Source: Agreia pratensis | Lineage (GTDB): Bacteria; Actinomycetota; Actinomycetes; Actinomycetales; Microbacteriaceae | Assembly (NCBI RefSeq): GCF_900177685.1 | Contig: NZ_FXAY01000003.1 | Span: forward strand, 372,001 to 436,000 | Length of the DNA stretch: 64,000 nucleotides | Direction: 5' to 3' | Part shown: positions 8,745 to 18,620 of the stretch, piece by piece | Numbering within the stretch: position 1 is the first letter of the stretch | Layout of the letters: every line of letters begins with the position of its first letter | The notes under the pieces: generated by a model | Database searches by the model: none | What the model saw: only the letters and a program-made list of their open reading frames with translations | Told to the model about the DNA's origin: nothing | Position numbers and translations under genes: made by a program

Positions 8745-9335
8745 GTGCGTGTTCTCGGAATCGATCCAGGGCTCACACGCTGCGGCGTCGGTGTCGTCGA
8801 CGTGACAGCAAACCGTGTCGCAACGCTCGTCGCGGTCACGGTGGTGCGCACGCCCCCCACGATGGATCTCGATCAACGACTCCTCGGGATAGCTCTCGGT
8901 CTCGACGAGCTCATCGGAGAACATCGCCCGGAGAGCATCGCGATCGAGCGCGTCTTCGCCCAACAGAATGTGAGCACCGTGATGGGCACGGCGCAGGTCA
9001 GCGGCATCGCGCTTCTCGCGGCGGCTCGCCACGGCATCCCCGTCAGCCTGCACACTCCCACCGAGGTCAAGGCGTCGATCACCGGGTACGGGCAGGCGGA
9101 GAAGAAACAGGTGGGAACGATGGTCGCGAAGATCCTCGGCCTCGCCGAGATTCCGAAGCCCGCCGACGCAGCCGATGCCCTGGCCCTCGCCATCTGCCAC
9201 GCGTGGCGCTCGCCCGCCACACGCAGCGCCCACGCGCCCGACGGGTCGGCATCCGCGTCGGGAATGACCCGCGCCCAGCAGGCGTGGCGCGCCGCAGAGA
9301 AAGCAGCGGGCACTGCCCGTAGGCTGACACGGTGA
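8745..9335 (+). CDS. ruvC: Crossover junction endodeoxyribonuclease RuvC
   Basis: RuvC resolves Holliday junctions after RuvAB migration. The acidic catalytic residues are visible as Asp7 in [10 protein letters not shown], Glu in IAIERVF, and the Asp pair in DAADALALA. The 196-residue length includes a short extra C-terminal tail of low complexity (PDGSASASG...). GTG at 8745 is the only good start after the yebC stop. The stop overlaps the ruvA start (GTGA). Confidence 0.96.
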   Translation: MRVLGIDPGLTRCGVGVVDVTANRVATLVAVTVVRTPPTMDLDQRLLGIALGLDELIGEHRPESIAIERVFAQQNVSTVMGTAQVSGIALLAAARHGIPVSLHTPTEVKASITGYGQAEKKQVGTMVAKILGLAEIPKPADAADALALAICHAWRSPATRSAHAPDGSASASGMTRAQQAWRAAEKAAGTARRLTR

Positions 9336-9949
9336 TTTCTGCCCTTCGAGGAACTGTCCTCCGCGTGAGCGGCTCGTCCGCCGTCATCGAGGTCGGAGGA
9401 GTGGGATTCGACGTGACCCTGACTCCCGCCCACACACTGTCGTTGAGGGTGGGGCACGAGGCATCCGTCGTCACGAGCCTCATCGTGCGCGAAGATTCGC
9501 TGTCGCTGTTCGGCTTCGTCGATCACGACTCGCTCGATCTCTTCGTTCTGCTCACCGGAGTCACTGGCGTAGGCCCGAAGTCGGCGATGGGTGTGCTCGC
9601 CGAGCTCTCTCCCGCACAGATCGCCATCGCTGTCGCGCAGGAAGACGACGCCGTCTTCCGCAAGGTGTCAGGAATCGGGCCGAAGACGGCCAAGCTCATC
9701 GTGCTCTCACTCGCCGGCAAGGTCGCCATCTACGCGGCCACCACGGCGGCGCCCAAAGAGGTCACGGGCAGCGTGCGCGACGATGTGCTGGCCGCCCTCG
9801 TCGGGCTCGGCTGGAATGAGAAGGCGGCCGAGGCCGGTCTGGATGCGGTTCTTCTGCATGCGTCGGACGACGAGACGGCGTCGGTGCAGGCTCTGCTTCG
9901 GCTTGCTCTCACCGAACTCGGCCCGCGTAATCCGGGTGGTTCACGATGA
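9332..9949 (+). CDS. ruvA: Holliday junction branch migration protein RuvA
   Basis: This 205-residue protein has an N-terminal OB-fold ([12 protein letters not shown]...), two helix-hairpin-helix motifs in the middle ([12 protein letters not shown] and [13 protein letters not shown]), and a C-terminal RuvB-binding three-helix domain after a linker near residue 140. It binds the four-way junction as a tetramer and loads RuvB. The GTG start overlaps the ruvC stop, and its own stop overlaps the ruvB ATG, so ruvCAB is translationally coupled. Confidence 0.96.
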   Translation: MISALRGTVLRVSGSSAVIEVGGVGFDVTLTPAHTLSLRVGHEASVVTSLIVREDSLSLFGFVDHDSLDLFVLLTGVTGVGPKSAMGVLAELSPAQIAIAVAQEDDAVFRKVSGIGPKTAKLIVLSLAGKVAIYAATTAAPKEVTGSVRDDVLAALVGLGWNEKAAEAGLDAVLLHASDDETASVQALLRLALTELGPRNPGGSR

Positions 9950-10998
9950 CGCCCTCCGATTCCGCCGCGCCTCGCGATGCCAGCCCGATCGTGAACCCCG
10001 AACCTCTCTCCGAAGGCGAGATCGCGTTCGAGGGCGCACTCCGCCCCAAGAGTCTCGCCGAGTTCGTGGGGCAGGCCAGGGTGCGGGGGCAGCTGCAACT
10101 CCTCATCGAGGCGGCAGGAATCCAGAACCGCACTCCCGACCACATCCTTCTCGCGGGTCCGCCCGGCCTTGGCAAGACGACGCTCGCCATGATCGTCGCG
10201 CACGAGAGTGATCGACCGCTCCGGCTGACGAGTGGCCCGGCGATCCAACACGCCGGCGATCTCGCCGCTGTCCTGTCATCGCTTGTGCCGGGCGAGGTGC
10301 TCTTCGTCGATGAGATCCACCGCATGGCCCGAACGGCAGAAGAGATGCTGTACCTGGCCATGGAGGACTTCCGCATCGACATCATGGTGGGCAAGGGTGC
10401 CGGCGCCACCTCGATTCCGCTGGATCTGGCGCCGTTCACGCTCGTCGGGGCGACCACTCGCTCCGGGCTGCTGCCGAACCCGCTTCGCGATCGCTTCGGC
10501 TTCACTGCGCACCTCGAGTTCTACTCGACCGACGAGCTCGTGCACGTGTTGCGTCGAGCGGCTGCGCTCATCGAACTGTCGATCGACGAGGCGGCTCTGG
10601 TCGAGATCGCTCAGAGATCACGCGGAACACCGCGCATAGCCAACCGCCTTCTTCGGCGCGTACGCGACTACGCCCTCGTGCACGGAGGTCGGGCGAGCAC
10701 GTCCGTCGTCGACTCCGCTCTCGAGCTCTACGACGTCGATGTGCTGGGGCTCGACCGGCTCGACCGGGCAGTCATGGACATCCTGATCACGCGCTTCAAC
10801 GGAGGGCCCGTGGGCCTCAGCACCCTCGCCGTGTCGGTGGGGGAGGAGGCCGAGACGATCGAGAGTGTCGTCGAACCCTTCCTCGTGCGTGTCGGCCTGA
10901 TCACTCGCACCCCGCGCGGCCGCGTGGCTACCCCCGCGGGATGGCGGCACATGGGAATCGGCCGTCCGTCCGGCTCCCTGTTCGGCGATGACCTATAA
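9946..10998 (+). CDS. ruvB: Holliday junction branch migration ATPase RuvB
   Basis: This 350-residue AAA+ motor drives branch migration. Walker A is GPPGLGKTT (residues 71-79), Walker B is LFVDEIHRM, sensor 1 is [18 protein letters not shown] with the arginine finger, and a winged-helix C-terminal domain ends with [13 protein letters not shown]. The start ATG overlaps the ruvA stop. I see no GAAC-N4-GTTC type SOS box in front of yebC or ruvC. Confidence 0.97.
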   Translation: MTPSDSAAPRDASPIVNPEPLSEGEIAFEGALRPKSLAEFVGQARVRGQLQLLIEAAGIQNRTPDHILLAGPPGLGKTTLAMIVAHESDRPLRLTSGPAIQHAGDLAAVLSSLVPGEVLFVDEIHRMARTAEEMLYLAMEDFRIDIMVGKGAGATSIPLDLAPFTLVGATTRSGLLPNPLRDRFGFTAHLEFYSTDELVHVLRRAAALIELSIDEAALVEIAQRSRGTPRIANRLLRRVRDYALVHGGRASTSVVDSALELYDVDVLGLDRLDRAVMDILITRFNGGPVGLSTLAVSVGEEAETIESVVEPFLVRVGLITRTPRGRVATPAGWRHMGIGRPSGSLFGDDL

Positions 10999-11087
10999 TT
11001 CACTGTGGCCCATAGGCCCGCCATCAGGCGGCGTCACTAGTATGAAGCCGACAATCACCCCCCATTGCTGGAAGGCACGACTTTTTC

Positions 11088-11507
11088 ATGGCTCTTGATC
11101 TCCCAACCATTGGCATGCTGGCGGTACTGGCCATCCTCGTGTTCTTCATGTTCCGCAACAGCCGCAAGCGCCAGCGCGAGGCTGCAGAGCTGCAGCAGAA
11201 AGTGCAGGTCGGTGCCGACGTCATGACCAACTTCGGCGTCTTCGGAACGATCCTCGACATCGACGAGGAGAACAACAAGGTTCTTCTCGAGACATCGCCG
11301 GGCACCGTGCTCACCGTGCACCGCCAGGTCGTCACCCGGGTCATCGACGACCACGACAGCGACGGCGCAGACGACACCGACGCCGACTCGTCGACCACCG
11401 AGCCCGCTTTCGGCGAGCGTGCCGATGAGACCGTCGAGAACACTCCCGACTCGAAGCCCGCATCCTCGGGTCCAGCACTGTCGAAGACCGACAAAGTCGA
11501 CGAGTAA
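11088..11507 (+). CDS. yajC: Preprotein translocase accessory subunit YajC
   Basis: This 139-residue protein has one N-terminal transmembrane helix (residues ~5-24), then the basic RNSRKRQREAAELQQKVQVGADVMT stretch and the YajC core ending near TVHRQVVTRV. An acidic low-complexity tail is common in actinobacterial homologues. It associates with SecDF in the membrane. The secD and secF genes follow. The 89-base gap after ruvB contains a small GGCCCGCC/GGCGGCG hairpin but no T-run. TAGTAT at 11039-11044 is a possible -10. Confidence 0.9.
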   Translation: MALDLPTIGMLAVLAILVFFMFRNSRKRQREAAELQQKVQVGADVMTNFGVFGTILDIDEENNKVLLETSPGTVLTVHRQVVTRVIDDHDSDGADDTDADSSTTEPAFGERADETVENTPDSKPASSGPALSKTDKVDE

Positions 11508-11592
11508 CTTCCCTCTTTTCCAACCCCTCGCGCACAATACACACCCGGCCGATCTGGCCTGGGGCGTGCGCTAAAGAAAGCTGAGTTCGCCG

Positions 11593-13308
11593 GTGGCACC
11601 AACTCTTTCCGCGGTCAAGCAGGCGTGGCGAACGCTCATCTGGCTCGTCGTTGTCCTCGCAGTACTCGCAGGAACCATCGCCGGCGGCGTGCTGTTCAGT
11701 GCACCCGGCGCCGGCTGGGGTCTCAAGCTGGGTCTCGACCTCGAGGGCGGAACGCAGATCATTCTTGCGCCCAAGCTCGAGAGCGGCCAGCAGGTCAATG
11801 CCGAGCAGCTCTCGCAGGCCGTGTCGATCATCCGACAGCGCGTCGACGCCTCCGGAGTCTCCGAGGCCGAGATCAGCACTCAGGGCGGACAGAACATCGT
11901 CGTCTCGATTCCGGGAACGCCCGATCAAGACACGCTGAACCGCATCGAGTCGTCGGCCAAGCTCGAGTTCCGCCCGGTGCTCGTAGCCGACGCGGCCCCG
12001 ACCGCGGCGGTCACTCCGACGGCGACGCCCGCCGAGGGACTGTCAGACACCCCCACCGTCGCGCCGACCAACGCAAGCGATCTGAACTGGGTCACGCCGG
12101 CCCTTCAGGACCAGTTCACGAACTTCAGTTGCGATTCAGACGGGGCGAAAGACGCGGGGCAAGCGCCCGCCGACAAGCCGCTGCTCGCATGCGACGAGAA
12201 CGGTCAGGCGAAGTACATCCTCGGCCCGGTCGAGGTCACGGGAGAGATGATCTCCGACGCGACGAGCGGTGTCGCCCAGACGCAGACCGGGGCGTCGACA
12301 GGTCAGTGGGTCGTCAACATCGTCTTCAACGACGAGGGCACCTCGAAGTTCGCCGACGTCACGACCCGCTTGAACGCCCTCAAGGGCAGCCAGAACCAGT
12401 TCGCCATCGTCCTCGATGGCAAGGTCATCTCGGCACCGACGACCAATGCGGTCATCACCGACGGCCGTCCTCAGATCTCCGGTTCCTTCACTCAAGACTC
12501 GGCGAAGACGCTGGCCGACAACCTCAAGTTCGGCGCACTGCCGATCGGTTTCACCGTGCAGAGCAACGACTCCGTCTCGGCGACGCTCGGGTCGACGCAG
12601 CTTGCCAGCGGGCTCATCGCAGGTCTGATCGGGCTGATCCTCGTGGTCATCTACTCGCTCTTCCAGTACCGCGCACTCGGCCTCGTCACCGTGGCCTCGC
12701 TCGTCGTCGCGGCCGCCATGACCTATCTCGTCATCGCTCTCATGTCGTGGCGCATCGACTTCCGCCTGTCACTCGCCGGGGTCGCCGGTCTCATCGTGGC
12801 GATCGGGTTCACGGCAGACTCGTTCATCGTCTACTTCGAACGAATCCGAGACGAGCTCCGAGAAGGCAAGGGACTCGCATCAGCGGTCGAGGCCGGTTGG
12901 CGACGCGCCAAGCGCACCATCTACGCCGCCAAGGCGGTCAACCTCCTGTCTGCTGTCGTGCTCTATGTGCTCGCGGTCGGAAACGTTCGTGGGTTCGCGC
13001 TCACGCTCGGAGTCACGACCATCATCGATGTTCTCGTCGTGATTCTCTTCACCCACCCCGTGCTGCGTCTCCTTGCTGCGACCAGGTTCTTCTCGAGCGG
13101 GCACAAGGCCTCTGGTCTCGACCCGACGGCGCTCGGAGCGATCTACCGAGGACGCGCCGAATTCCGCAAGCCGGTGGACTCGACCGCCACGAAGAAGGCC
13201 GGCGCCGGTCGCGAGGCTGCACTTCGGCAGACCATCGCCGAGCGCAAGGCGGCCCAACTCACGGCTGAGAAACCCGCCGATACCAAGAAAGACAGGAAGG
13301 ACTCCTGA
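11593..13308 (+). CDS. secD: Protein translocase subunit SecD
   Basis: This 571-residue membrane protein uses proton motive force to pull exported proteins through SecYEG. Helix 1 (residues ~14-36) is followed by the D1 motif GLDLEGGTQIIL and a large extracytoplasmic P1 domain. That domain includes an Ala/Thr/Pro-rich insert around residues 130-160, typical of actinobacteria. Five more helices follow from residue ~335, including the conserved FTADSFIVYFERIRDE loop. The GTG start at 11593 is preceded only by a weak GAAAG. The last base of its TGA stop is shared with the secF start. Confidence 0.95.
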   Translation: MAPTLSAVKQAWRTLIWLVVVLAVLAGTIAGGVLFSAPGAGWGLKLGLDLEGGTQIILAPKLESGQQVNAEQLSQAVSIIRQRVDASGVSEAEISTQGGQNIVVSIPGTPDQDTLNRIESSAKLEFRPVLVADAAPTAAVTPTATPAEGLSDTPTVAPTNASDLNWVTPALQDQFTNFSCDSDGAKDAGQAPADKPLLACDENGQAKYILGPVEVTGEMISDATSGVAQTQTGASTGQWVVNIVFNDEGTSKFADVTTRLNALKGSQNQFAIVLDGKVISAPTTNAVITDGRPQISGSFTQDSAKTLADNLKFGALPIGFTVQSNDSVSATLGSTQLASGLIAGLIGLILVVIYSLFQYRALGLVTVASLVVAAAMTYLVIALMSWRIDFRLSLAGVAGLIVAIGFTADSFIVYFERIRDELREGKGLASAVEAGWRRAKRTIYAAKAVNLLSAVVLYVLAVGNVRGFALTLGVTTIIDVLVVILFTHPVLRLLAATRFFSSGHKASGLDPTALGAIYRGRAEFRKPVDSTATKKAGAGREAALRQTIAERKAAQLTAEKPADTKKDRKDS

Positions 13309-14339
13309 TGGCCAGTTTCGCGCAGTTCGGAAACGACCTCTATACAGGCAAACGGTCCTTCGACTTCATCAAGCACCGACGCATCTGGTACACGATCGCC
13401 ATCCTGCTGATGGTCGCCTCGGTGGCCATTCCGTTGGTCAAGGGTGGCTTCAACTTCGGAATCGAGTTCCGAGGGGGCTCACAGTTCGTCGTGAGCGAAG
13501 TGGGCGACACACCTCAGTCGGCTGCAGAAGATGCGGTCGCCTCGGTCGTTCCGCAGGCAGTCGCTCGCGTCTCGACACTCGGAGCCTCAGGCGTTCGCGT
13601 GCAGACCGACCAGCTGACCGGCCAAGAGACCAACGAGGTCCGCACGGCACTCGCCGCGGCATACAAGATTCCCGAGACCGAGATCACGGCATCGTTCATC
13701 GGTGCCTCATGGGGTTCGGACGTGACAGGCCAGGCGATTCGAGGTCTGGTCGTATTCCTGATCCTCGCCGGCATCGCCATGGCGATCTACTTCCGCACGT
13801 GGAAGATGTCCGCCGCAGCCATGCTCGCCCTTCTGCACGACCTCGTCCTCACGGCCGGCGTCTACGCCGCGACAGGGTTCGAGATCACCCCCGCCGCAGT
13901 CATCGGCTTCCTCACCATCCTCGGCTACTCGCTGTATGACACCGTCGTCGTGTTCGACAAGGTTCGTGAGAACACCGCGCGCCTCGGCAAGGACTCGCAC
14001 CTGACGTTCGGCGAGGCCGTGAACCTGGCCGTGAACCAGACGCTCGTGCGTTCCATCAATACGGCTGTGGTCGCAGCGTTGCCGGTTGCGGCGATTCTCT
14101 TCATCGGTGCTTTCGTACTGGGCGCCGACACGCTGCGAGACATCTCCCTCGCGCTCCTGGTAGGAATCCTCGTCGGAACGTACTCCACGATCTTCGTGGC
14201 GGCGCCTCTCTACGCTCAGCTGCGAGAGCGCGAGCCGAAGATCGCCAAGCAGAACGATCGGACCCTCGCGGAGCGCGCACGCGCCTCCGCCGCCGGGCGT
14301 CCGACGGACGCCGTGGTGGAAGGTCAGCCCACGGCGTAA
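13308..14339 (+). CDS. secF: Protein translocase subunit SecF
   Basis: This 343-residue partner of SecD has six helices. It carries GFNFGIEFRGGSQF after helix 1, a short periplasmic-side P4-type domain, and the SLYDTVVVFDKVRENT motif characteristic of SecF. ATG overlaps the secD stop by one base (TGATG). Together with yajC it forms the standard accessory Sec operon, followed in actinobacteria by rel. Confidence 0.96.
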   Translation: MASFAQFGNDLYTGKRSFDFIKHRRIWYTIAILLMVASVAIPLVKGGFNFGIEFRGGSQFVVSEVGDTPQSAAEDAVASVVPQAVARVSTLGASGVRVQTDQLTGQETNEVRTALAAAYKIPETEITASFIGASWGSDVTGQAIRGLVVFLILAGIAMAIYFRTWKMSAAAMLALLHDLVLTAGVYAATGFEITPAAVIGFLTILGYSLYDTVVVFDKVRENTARLGKDSHLTFGEAVNLAVNQTLVRSINTAVVAALPVAAILFIGAFVLGADTLRDISLALLVGILVGTYSTIFVAAPLYAQLREREPKIAKQNDRTLAERARASAAGRPTDAVVEGQPTA

Positions 14340-14396
14340 CCGTCGTGTTCTCGGCAGGGTCCGGCGCGGGGGATAATTGACAGCGGAGGCCCCACT

Positions 14397-16649
14397 ATGA
14401 CGGACAGCACAACGACGTCGAATGCCAGCCTGCGCCGTCTGGTTCCGAGAATCTTCTCGCGTGCCCAACCAACGGGCGCCGTCGATGCGTTGATTCGCAC
14501 GGTGCGACTGAACCACCCGAAGGCCGACCTCACCGTCATCGAGCGTGCCTATGCCGTCGCCGAGCGCGCTCACGACGGTCAGAAGCGGCGAAGCGGCGAG
14601 CCGTACATCACCCACCCCGTTGCCGTCGCGCAGATTCTGGCTGAGCTGGGCATCGGATCGAAGACCGTAGCCGCAGCCCTTCTTCACGACACCGTCGAAG
14701 ATACGGAGTATTCGCTCGACCAACTGCGCGCCGACTTCGGCGACGAGGTCGCGATGCTCGTCGACGGCGTGACGAAGCTCGACAAGGTCAAGTACGGCGA
14801 CAGCGCACAGGCCGAGACCGTGCGCAAGATGATCGTGGCGATGTCGAGAGACATCCGGGTTCTGATCATCAAGCTCGCCGACCGTCTGCACAACGCCCGC
14901 ACGTGGGGATTCGTGCCGGCGGCATCCGCCGAACGCAAGGCGAAGGAGACCCTCGAGATCTACGCGCCCCTGGCGCACCGTCTGGGAATACAGACGATCA
15001 AGTGGGAACTCGAAGACCTGAGCTTCGCGGTGCTGTATCCCAAGCTCTACGTCGAAATCGAGAACCTCGTACGCCAGCGCACTCCGCAGCGCGAGGCCTA
15101 TGTGCAGCAGGTCATCGACTCGGTCAACGATGACCTCAAGAGCTCCAAGATCCGGGGAAAGGTCGTCGGGCGCCCCAAGCAGTACTATTCGATCTACCAG
15201 AAGATGATTCTGCGCGGTCGCGACTTCGACGAGATCTACGACCTCGTCGGAATCCGGGTTCTCGTGAACTCACTTCGCGACTGCTACGCCGTCCTCGGCT
15301 CGATCCACGCGAGGTGGAATCCGATTCCGGGGCGTTTCAAGGACTACATCGCGACGCCGAAGTTCAATCTCTACCAGTCGCTGCACACGACGGTCATCGG
15401 CCCCGACGGGCGTGCGGTCGAGATCCAGATCCGTACGCACGAGATGCACCGTCAGGCCGAATACGGCGTTGCGGCGCACTGGAAGTACAAGGAACGCGTG
15501 AACGGCGGGCGCACAGCCCAGGTCGACCAGACCGCCGACAACGACATGGCCTGGCTCGCCCGTATCTCCGACTGGCAGGCCGAGACGGTCGACCCGGGGG
15601 AGTTCCTCGACTCACTGCGCTTCGAGATCGGCGCGAAGGAGGTCTACGTCTTCACGCCCAAGGGGAAGGTCATCGGTCTTCCCGCCGGCGCGACTCCGGT
15701 TGACTTCGCCTATGCGGTTCACACCGAGGTGGGCCACCGCACGATGGGTGCCAAGGTCAACGGTCGCCTCGTCCCGCTCGAGTCCACTCTCAACAGCGGC
15801 GACTCCGTCGAGGTCTTCACCTCGAAGAATCCCGACTCCGGTCCCAGCCAGGATTGGCTCGCCTTTGTGCAGAGCCCTCGCGCCCGCAACAAGATTCGGC
15901 AGTGGTTCACCAAAGAGCGACGCGACGAGGCGATCGAGCAGGGCAAGGATGCCATCGCTCGAGCCATGCGCAAACAGAACCTGCCCCTGCAGAAGCTCAT
16001 GAGTCAGGATTCATTCGCCGAGGTCGCCTCGCAGATGAGATACGACAGCGTCTCAGGCCTGTACGCAGCCATCGGCGAGGGCCACGTATCCACACAGTCC
16101 GTGATCGAGAAGGTACTCGCGGGACTCCAGAACGAGGCCATCAGCGAAGACTCTGATCTCGACGTCGTGGTGCACGGCCGTCGTAGAAGCAAGCTGAGCG
16201 ACTCGGGAGTGCTCGTCAGGGGCGCCCCCGACATCCTGGTGAAGCTGGCGAAGTGCTGTACCCCGGTTCCGGGCGACAAGATCGTCGGCTTCGTCACTCG
16301 CGGTTCGGGAGTCTCGGTGCACCAGGCCGACTGCCACAACGTCGCATCGCTGCTCAACGAGCCAGAGCGCATGATCGACGTCGAGTGGGCGCCGTCCTCG
16401 AAGAGCCTCTTCCTCGTGCAGATCCAGGTCGAAGCGCTCGACCGCTCAGGCCTGCTCTCAGATGTCACCCGCGTGCTCTCTGAGCACCACGTGAACATTC
16501 TCTCGGCCACGGTCAACACCTCGAGCGACCGGCTGGCGATCAGCCGTTTCGTCTTCGAGATGGGCGACACCACTCACCTCGACCGTGTGCTCAATGCGGT
16601 GCGCCGCATAGACGCCGTCTACGACGTCTACCGGGTCAGCGACGGCTGA
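14397..16649 (+). CDS. rel: Bifunctional (p)ppGpp synthetase/hydrolase Rel
   Basis: This 750-residue RelA/SpoT homologue controls the stringent response. The hydrolase HD motif is intact (LLHDTVED, His97-Asp98), so it should both make and degrade (p)ppGpp. The synthetase domain starts near GRPKQYYSIYQKM (~257). A TGS domain (VYVFTPKGKVIGLP...) and the CCTPVPGDKIVG zinc-finger-like segment follow, and a C-terminal ACT domain ends the protein. ATG at 14397 has GGAGG eight bases upstream. GATAAT at 14372-14377 may be a -10 element of its own promoter, with a poor -35. Position after secF is standard for Actinobacteria. Confidence 0.96.
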   Translation: MTDSTTTSNASLRRLVPRIFSRAQPTGAVDALIRTVRLNHPKADLTVIERAYAVAERAHDGQKRRSGEPYITHPVAVAQILAELGIGSKTVAAALLHDTVEDTEYSLDQLRADFGDEVAMLVDGVTKLDKVKYGDSAQAETVRKMIVAMSRDIRVLIIKLADRLHNARTWGFVPAASAERKAKETLEIYAPLAHRLGIQTIKWELEDLSFAVLYPKLYVEIENLVRQRTPQREAYVQQVIDSVNDDLKSSKIRGKVVGRPKQYYSIYQKMILRGRDFDEIYDLVGIRVLVNSLRDCYAVLGSIHARWNPIPGRFKDYIATPKFNLYQSLHTTVIGPDGRAVEIQIRTHEMHRQAEYGVAAHWKYKERVNGGRTAQVDQTADNDMAWLARISDWQAETVDPGEFLDSLRFEIGAKEVYVFTPKGKVIGLPAGATPVDFAYAVHTEVGHRTMGAKVNGRLVPLESTLNSGDSVEVFTSKNPDSGPSQDWLAFVQSPRARNKIRQWFTKERRDEAIEQGKDAIARAMRKQNLPLQKLMSQDSFAEVASQMRYDSVSGLYAAIGEGHVSTQSVIEKVLAGLQNEAISEDSDLDVVVHGRRRSKLSDSGVLVRGAPDILVKLAKCCTPVPGDKIVGFVTRGSGVSVHQADCHNVASLLNEPERMIDVEWAPSSKSLFLVQIQVEALDRSGLLSDVTRVLSEHHVNILSATVNTSSDRLAISRFVFEMGDTTHLDRVLNAVRRIDAVYDVYRVSDG

Positions 16650-16688
16650 TCGGCCTCTCGCCGTCGTGCCGCAGCGCCGTCGCTTACT

Positions 16689-17246
16689 TCACCGCTCCAT
16701 CGCGGCGAAGAGAAGTGCGTCGGTGATGCGCTGAAGCGCGCGCGCCTTATGGGGCAGGTTGCGGGCGGCCGCGAGGTAGGCGCGGCACTCGGGCAGGCCA
16801 GACGACGCAAGGAGCTTCGCGATCACGGGGGAGTCTTTCGCATCGTCGAACGCTCGATCGCGCGCGAGGTCGATCGCCGTGCGCAGGGGAGTAGTGACCT
16901 CGATGCCGACGACCGTCATGGTGTCGCCTGGTCTCAATGCCACCTCGCGGACGACGGCCAGGTTTCGAGAGGCACTCGATCTGTTGGCGTATCTGACGGC
17001 GATCGTGTGCAGTCGCGGTGGAGTCGCCAGCGCACCGTGCACCCATGCCGCACTGTGGCGTTCGATGATGCTGCGACGCGCCAGCACCGGGCGTACGGCG
17101 AGCGCCCGAACGACCGGGGTCTGGGGCACATCGGCGAAGACGAAGGCCGACGATGACAGCGGCACGAGTTCTCCGTCTCGGCACGCCGCCCACAACTCGC
17201 TCAGAGGGAGGTCGTCTTCGGTGAGGACCGATTCGAGGCGCGTCAT
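16689..17246 (-). CDS. Uncharacterised protein resembling AbiEi-type antitoxin C-terminal region
   Basis: This 185-residue protein has no confident named domain. The middle segment (ERHSAAWVHGAL..., then REVALRPGDTMTVVGIEVTTPLRTAIDLARD) resembles the AbiEi antitoxin / endonuclease-like proteins widespread in actinobacteria. These follow a pattern of a histidine-tryptophan motif, then T-x-P-x-R-T-x-x-D. No toxin (AbiEii nucleotidyltransferase) lies next to it: upstream is only a short gap to the convergent rel gene and downstream the DUF349 gene. It may be an orphan. The ATG at 17246 fits. Function unknown. Confidence 0.6.
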   Translation of the reverse strand: MTRLESVLTEDDLPLSELWAACRDGELVPLSSSAFVFADVPQTPVVRALAVRPVLARRSIIERHSAAWVHGALATPPRLHTIAVRYANRSSASRNLAVVREVALRPGDTMTVVGIEVTTPLRTAIDLARDRAFDDAKDSPVIAKLLASSGLPECRAYLAAARNLPHKARALQRITDALLFAAMER

Positions 17247-17326
17247 ACGCCCAGTGTGGCGTCCTCTCGGGCGGGCGACCCGCCCCGCGGCTGATCTGTG
17301 GAGAACTCGTTCTCAGCGGGGGAGCA

Positions 17327-18556
17327 TCAGCCGAGTGCGTCGAGCCAGACCTTGCGCGCGTCGAGAGACTCCTGCAGTTCTTTCGCCTTGCGCGTATCTC
17401 CGGCAGCTTTCGCCGCAGCTATCTCACCTTCGAGCTTCTCGATGGCGTCGTGCAGCTGGCCGGCGAGACCCTCTGCTCGTGCTTTCTTTTCGGGATTGTT
17501 GCGCTGCCAGAAGTCCTCATCGAGCTTGCGCACCGCTGCCTCGACCTTGCGAAGTCGATCCTCGATGGGCTTCACCTGATCGCGGGGCACCTTGCCGATC
17601 TCGTCCCACCGGCGCTGGATGCCCGTGAGGATCTCTTTGGCGCGCGTGCGGTCGGTCTCGGTAAGCAGCGGCTCCGCCTCGGTCAGAAGAGCGAGCTTCA
17701 GCTCGAGGTTTCCGGCGAACTCCTCGTCGTCTTTCGCGATGATCTCGCTGCGCGCGCCGTAGACCACGTCGCCCGCAGCCTTGAATTTTTCCCACAGAGA
17801 GTCGTCGTAGCGTTTGCCTGCCCGTCCGGCCTTCTTCCACTCATCGAGGAGGTCGCGGTAGGCGTTGACGCCGTCTGCACCCTTCTCTGCCAGAGCCTCG
17901 GCCGCGGCGACGAGCTGCTGCTTCTTGGTACGTGCGTCGCGGTGGGCGTTGTCGAGCTCCGAGAAGAACGCCTTGCGGTGCTGTTCGATGATCGTGCGTG
18001 CGTCGCGGAATCGCTTCCACAGTTCGTTGGCCTCGGCGCGGGGAAGGCGCGGGCCCTCCTGCTGGTGCTTCTGCCAGCGGGCGAACAGCGAGTCGAGCGC
18101 GCCGGTCACCTGCTTCCACTGCGCCTTGGCGGGATCTTCGGCAGCCAGCGCCTCGATCTCGGTGACGATCGCGGTGCGGTACTCGATGGCCTCGGCCAAC
18201 TGTGCCTTGGCCTCTGCCGACTGCTGCTCGTTCAGCGCACCGAGCGTCTCGGTGAGAGCTGCGAGCCGGGTGGAGAGAGCCTCGAGGTTGCCGAGGGCGT
18301 TCGCGCTCGACACCGCCTCGCTGAGGGCCTTGACGGCCTTGCCGATGTCGGCGGCGGAAGCGCCCCGCTTGGCACGCTGCTCTAGCAGTGTCACCTGGCC
18401 GGCCAGATCGGTGTACTTGCGTTCGAAGTACCCGAGGGCCTCCTCGGCCGTGCCATCGGGATACTGCCCGATCACACGCTCGCCGGACGCCTCGCGCAGA
18501 TAGACCGTTCCGGTCTCATCTACGCGTCCAAATGGATGCTCAGCACTACTGGTCAC
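17327..18556 (-). CDS. DUF349-domain coiled-coil protein
   Basis: This soluble protein of about 409 residues is rich in Glu, Ala, Lys and Arg and built from repeated DUF349 helical units. Each has the pattern of a Trp followed by an aromatic/Arg residue (QWKQVTG, LWKRFRDARTIIEQHR, LWEKFKAAGDVVYGAR, RRWDEIGKVPRD). The C-terminus is a coiled coil. Function is unknown; the homologue in other bacteria has been linked to envelope and stress phenotypes. Two GTG starts are possible. I prefer 18556, with CAGGG about nine bases before it, over 18565, which abuts that sequence. It lies downstream of the cyclophilin gene on the same strand. Confidence 0.82.
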   Translation of the reverse strand: MTSSAEHPFGRVDETGTVYLREASGERVIGQYPDGTAEEALGYFERKYTDLAGQVTLLEQRAKRGASAADIGKAVKALSEAVSSANALGNLEALSTRLAALTETLGALNEQQSAEAKAQLAEAIEYRTAIVTEIEALAAEDPAKAQWKQVTGALDSLFARWQKHQQEGPRLPRAEANELWKRFRDARTIIEQHRKAFFSELDNAHRDARTKKQQLVAAAEALAEKGADGVNAYRDLLDEWKKAGRAGKRYDDSLWEKFKAAGDVVYGARSEIIAKDDEEFAGNLELKLALLTEAEPLLTETDRTRAKEILTGIQRRWDEIGKVPRDQVKPIEDRLRKVEAAVRKLDEDFWQRNNPEKKARAEGLAGQLHDAIEKLEGEIAAAKAAGDTRKAKELQESLDARKVWLDALG

Positions 18557-18620
18557 GAAATTCACCCTGTCGACGTTGTTCGGAATGCGCTATTCAACCC
18601 TATTGCACGGGGGCAAGTGG

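Noticed and set aside
11625-13268. 547-codon second frame inside secD
   Set aside because: Arg/Gly/Ala-rich shadow of secD in another plus frame, without motifs.
13707-14978. 423-codon minus-strand frame across secF and rel
   Set aside because: It crosses two recognised plus-strand genes and their junction, and shows no domain.
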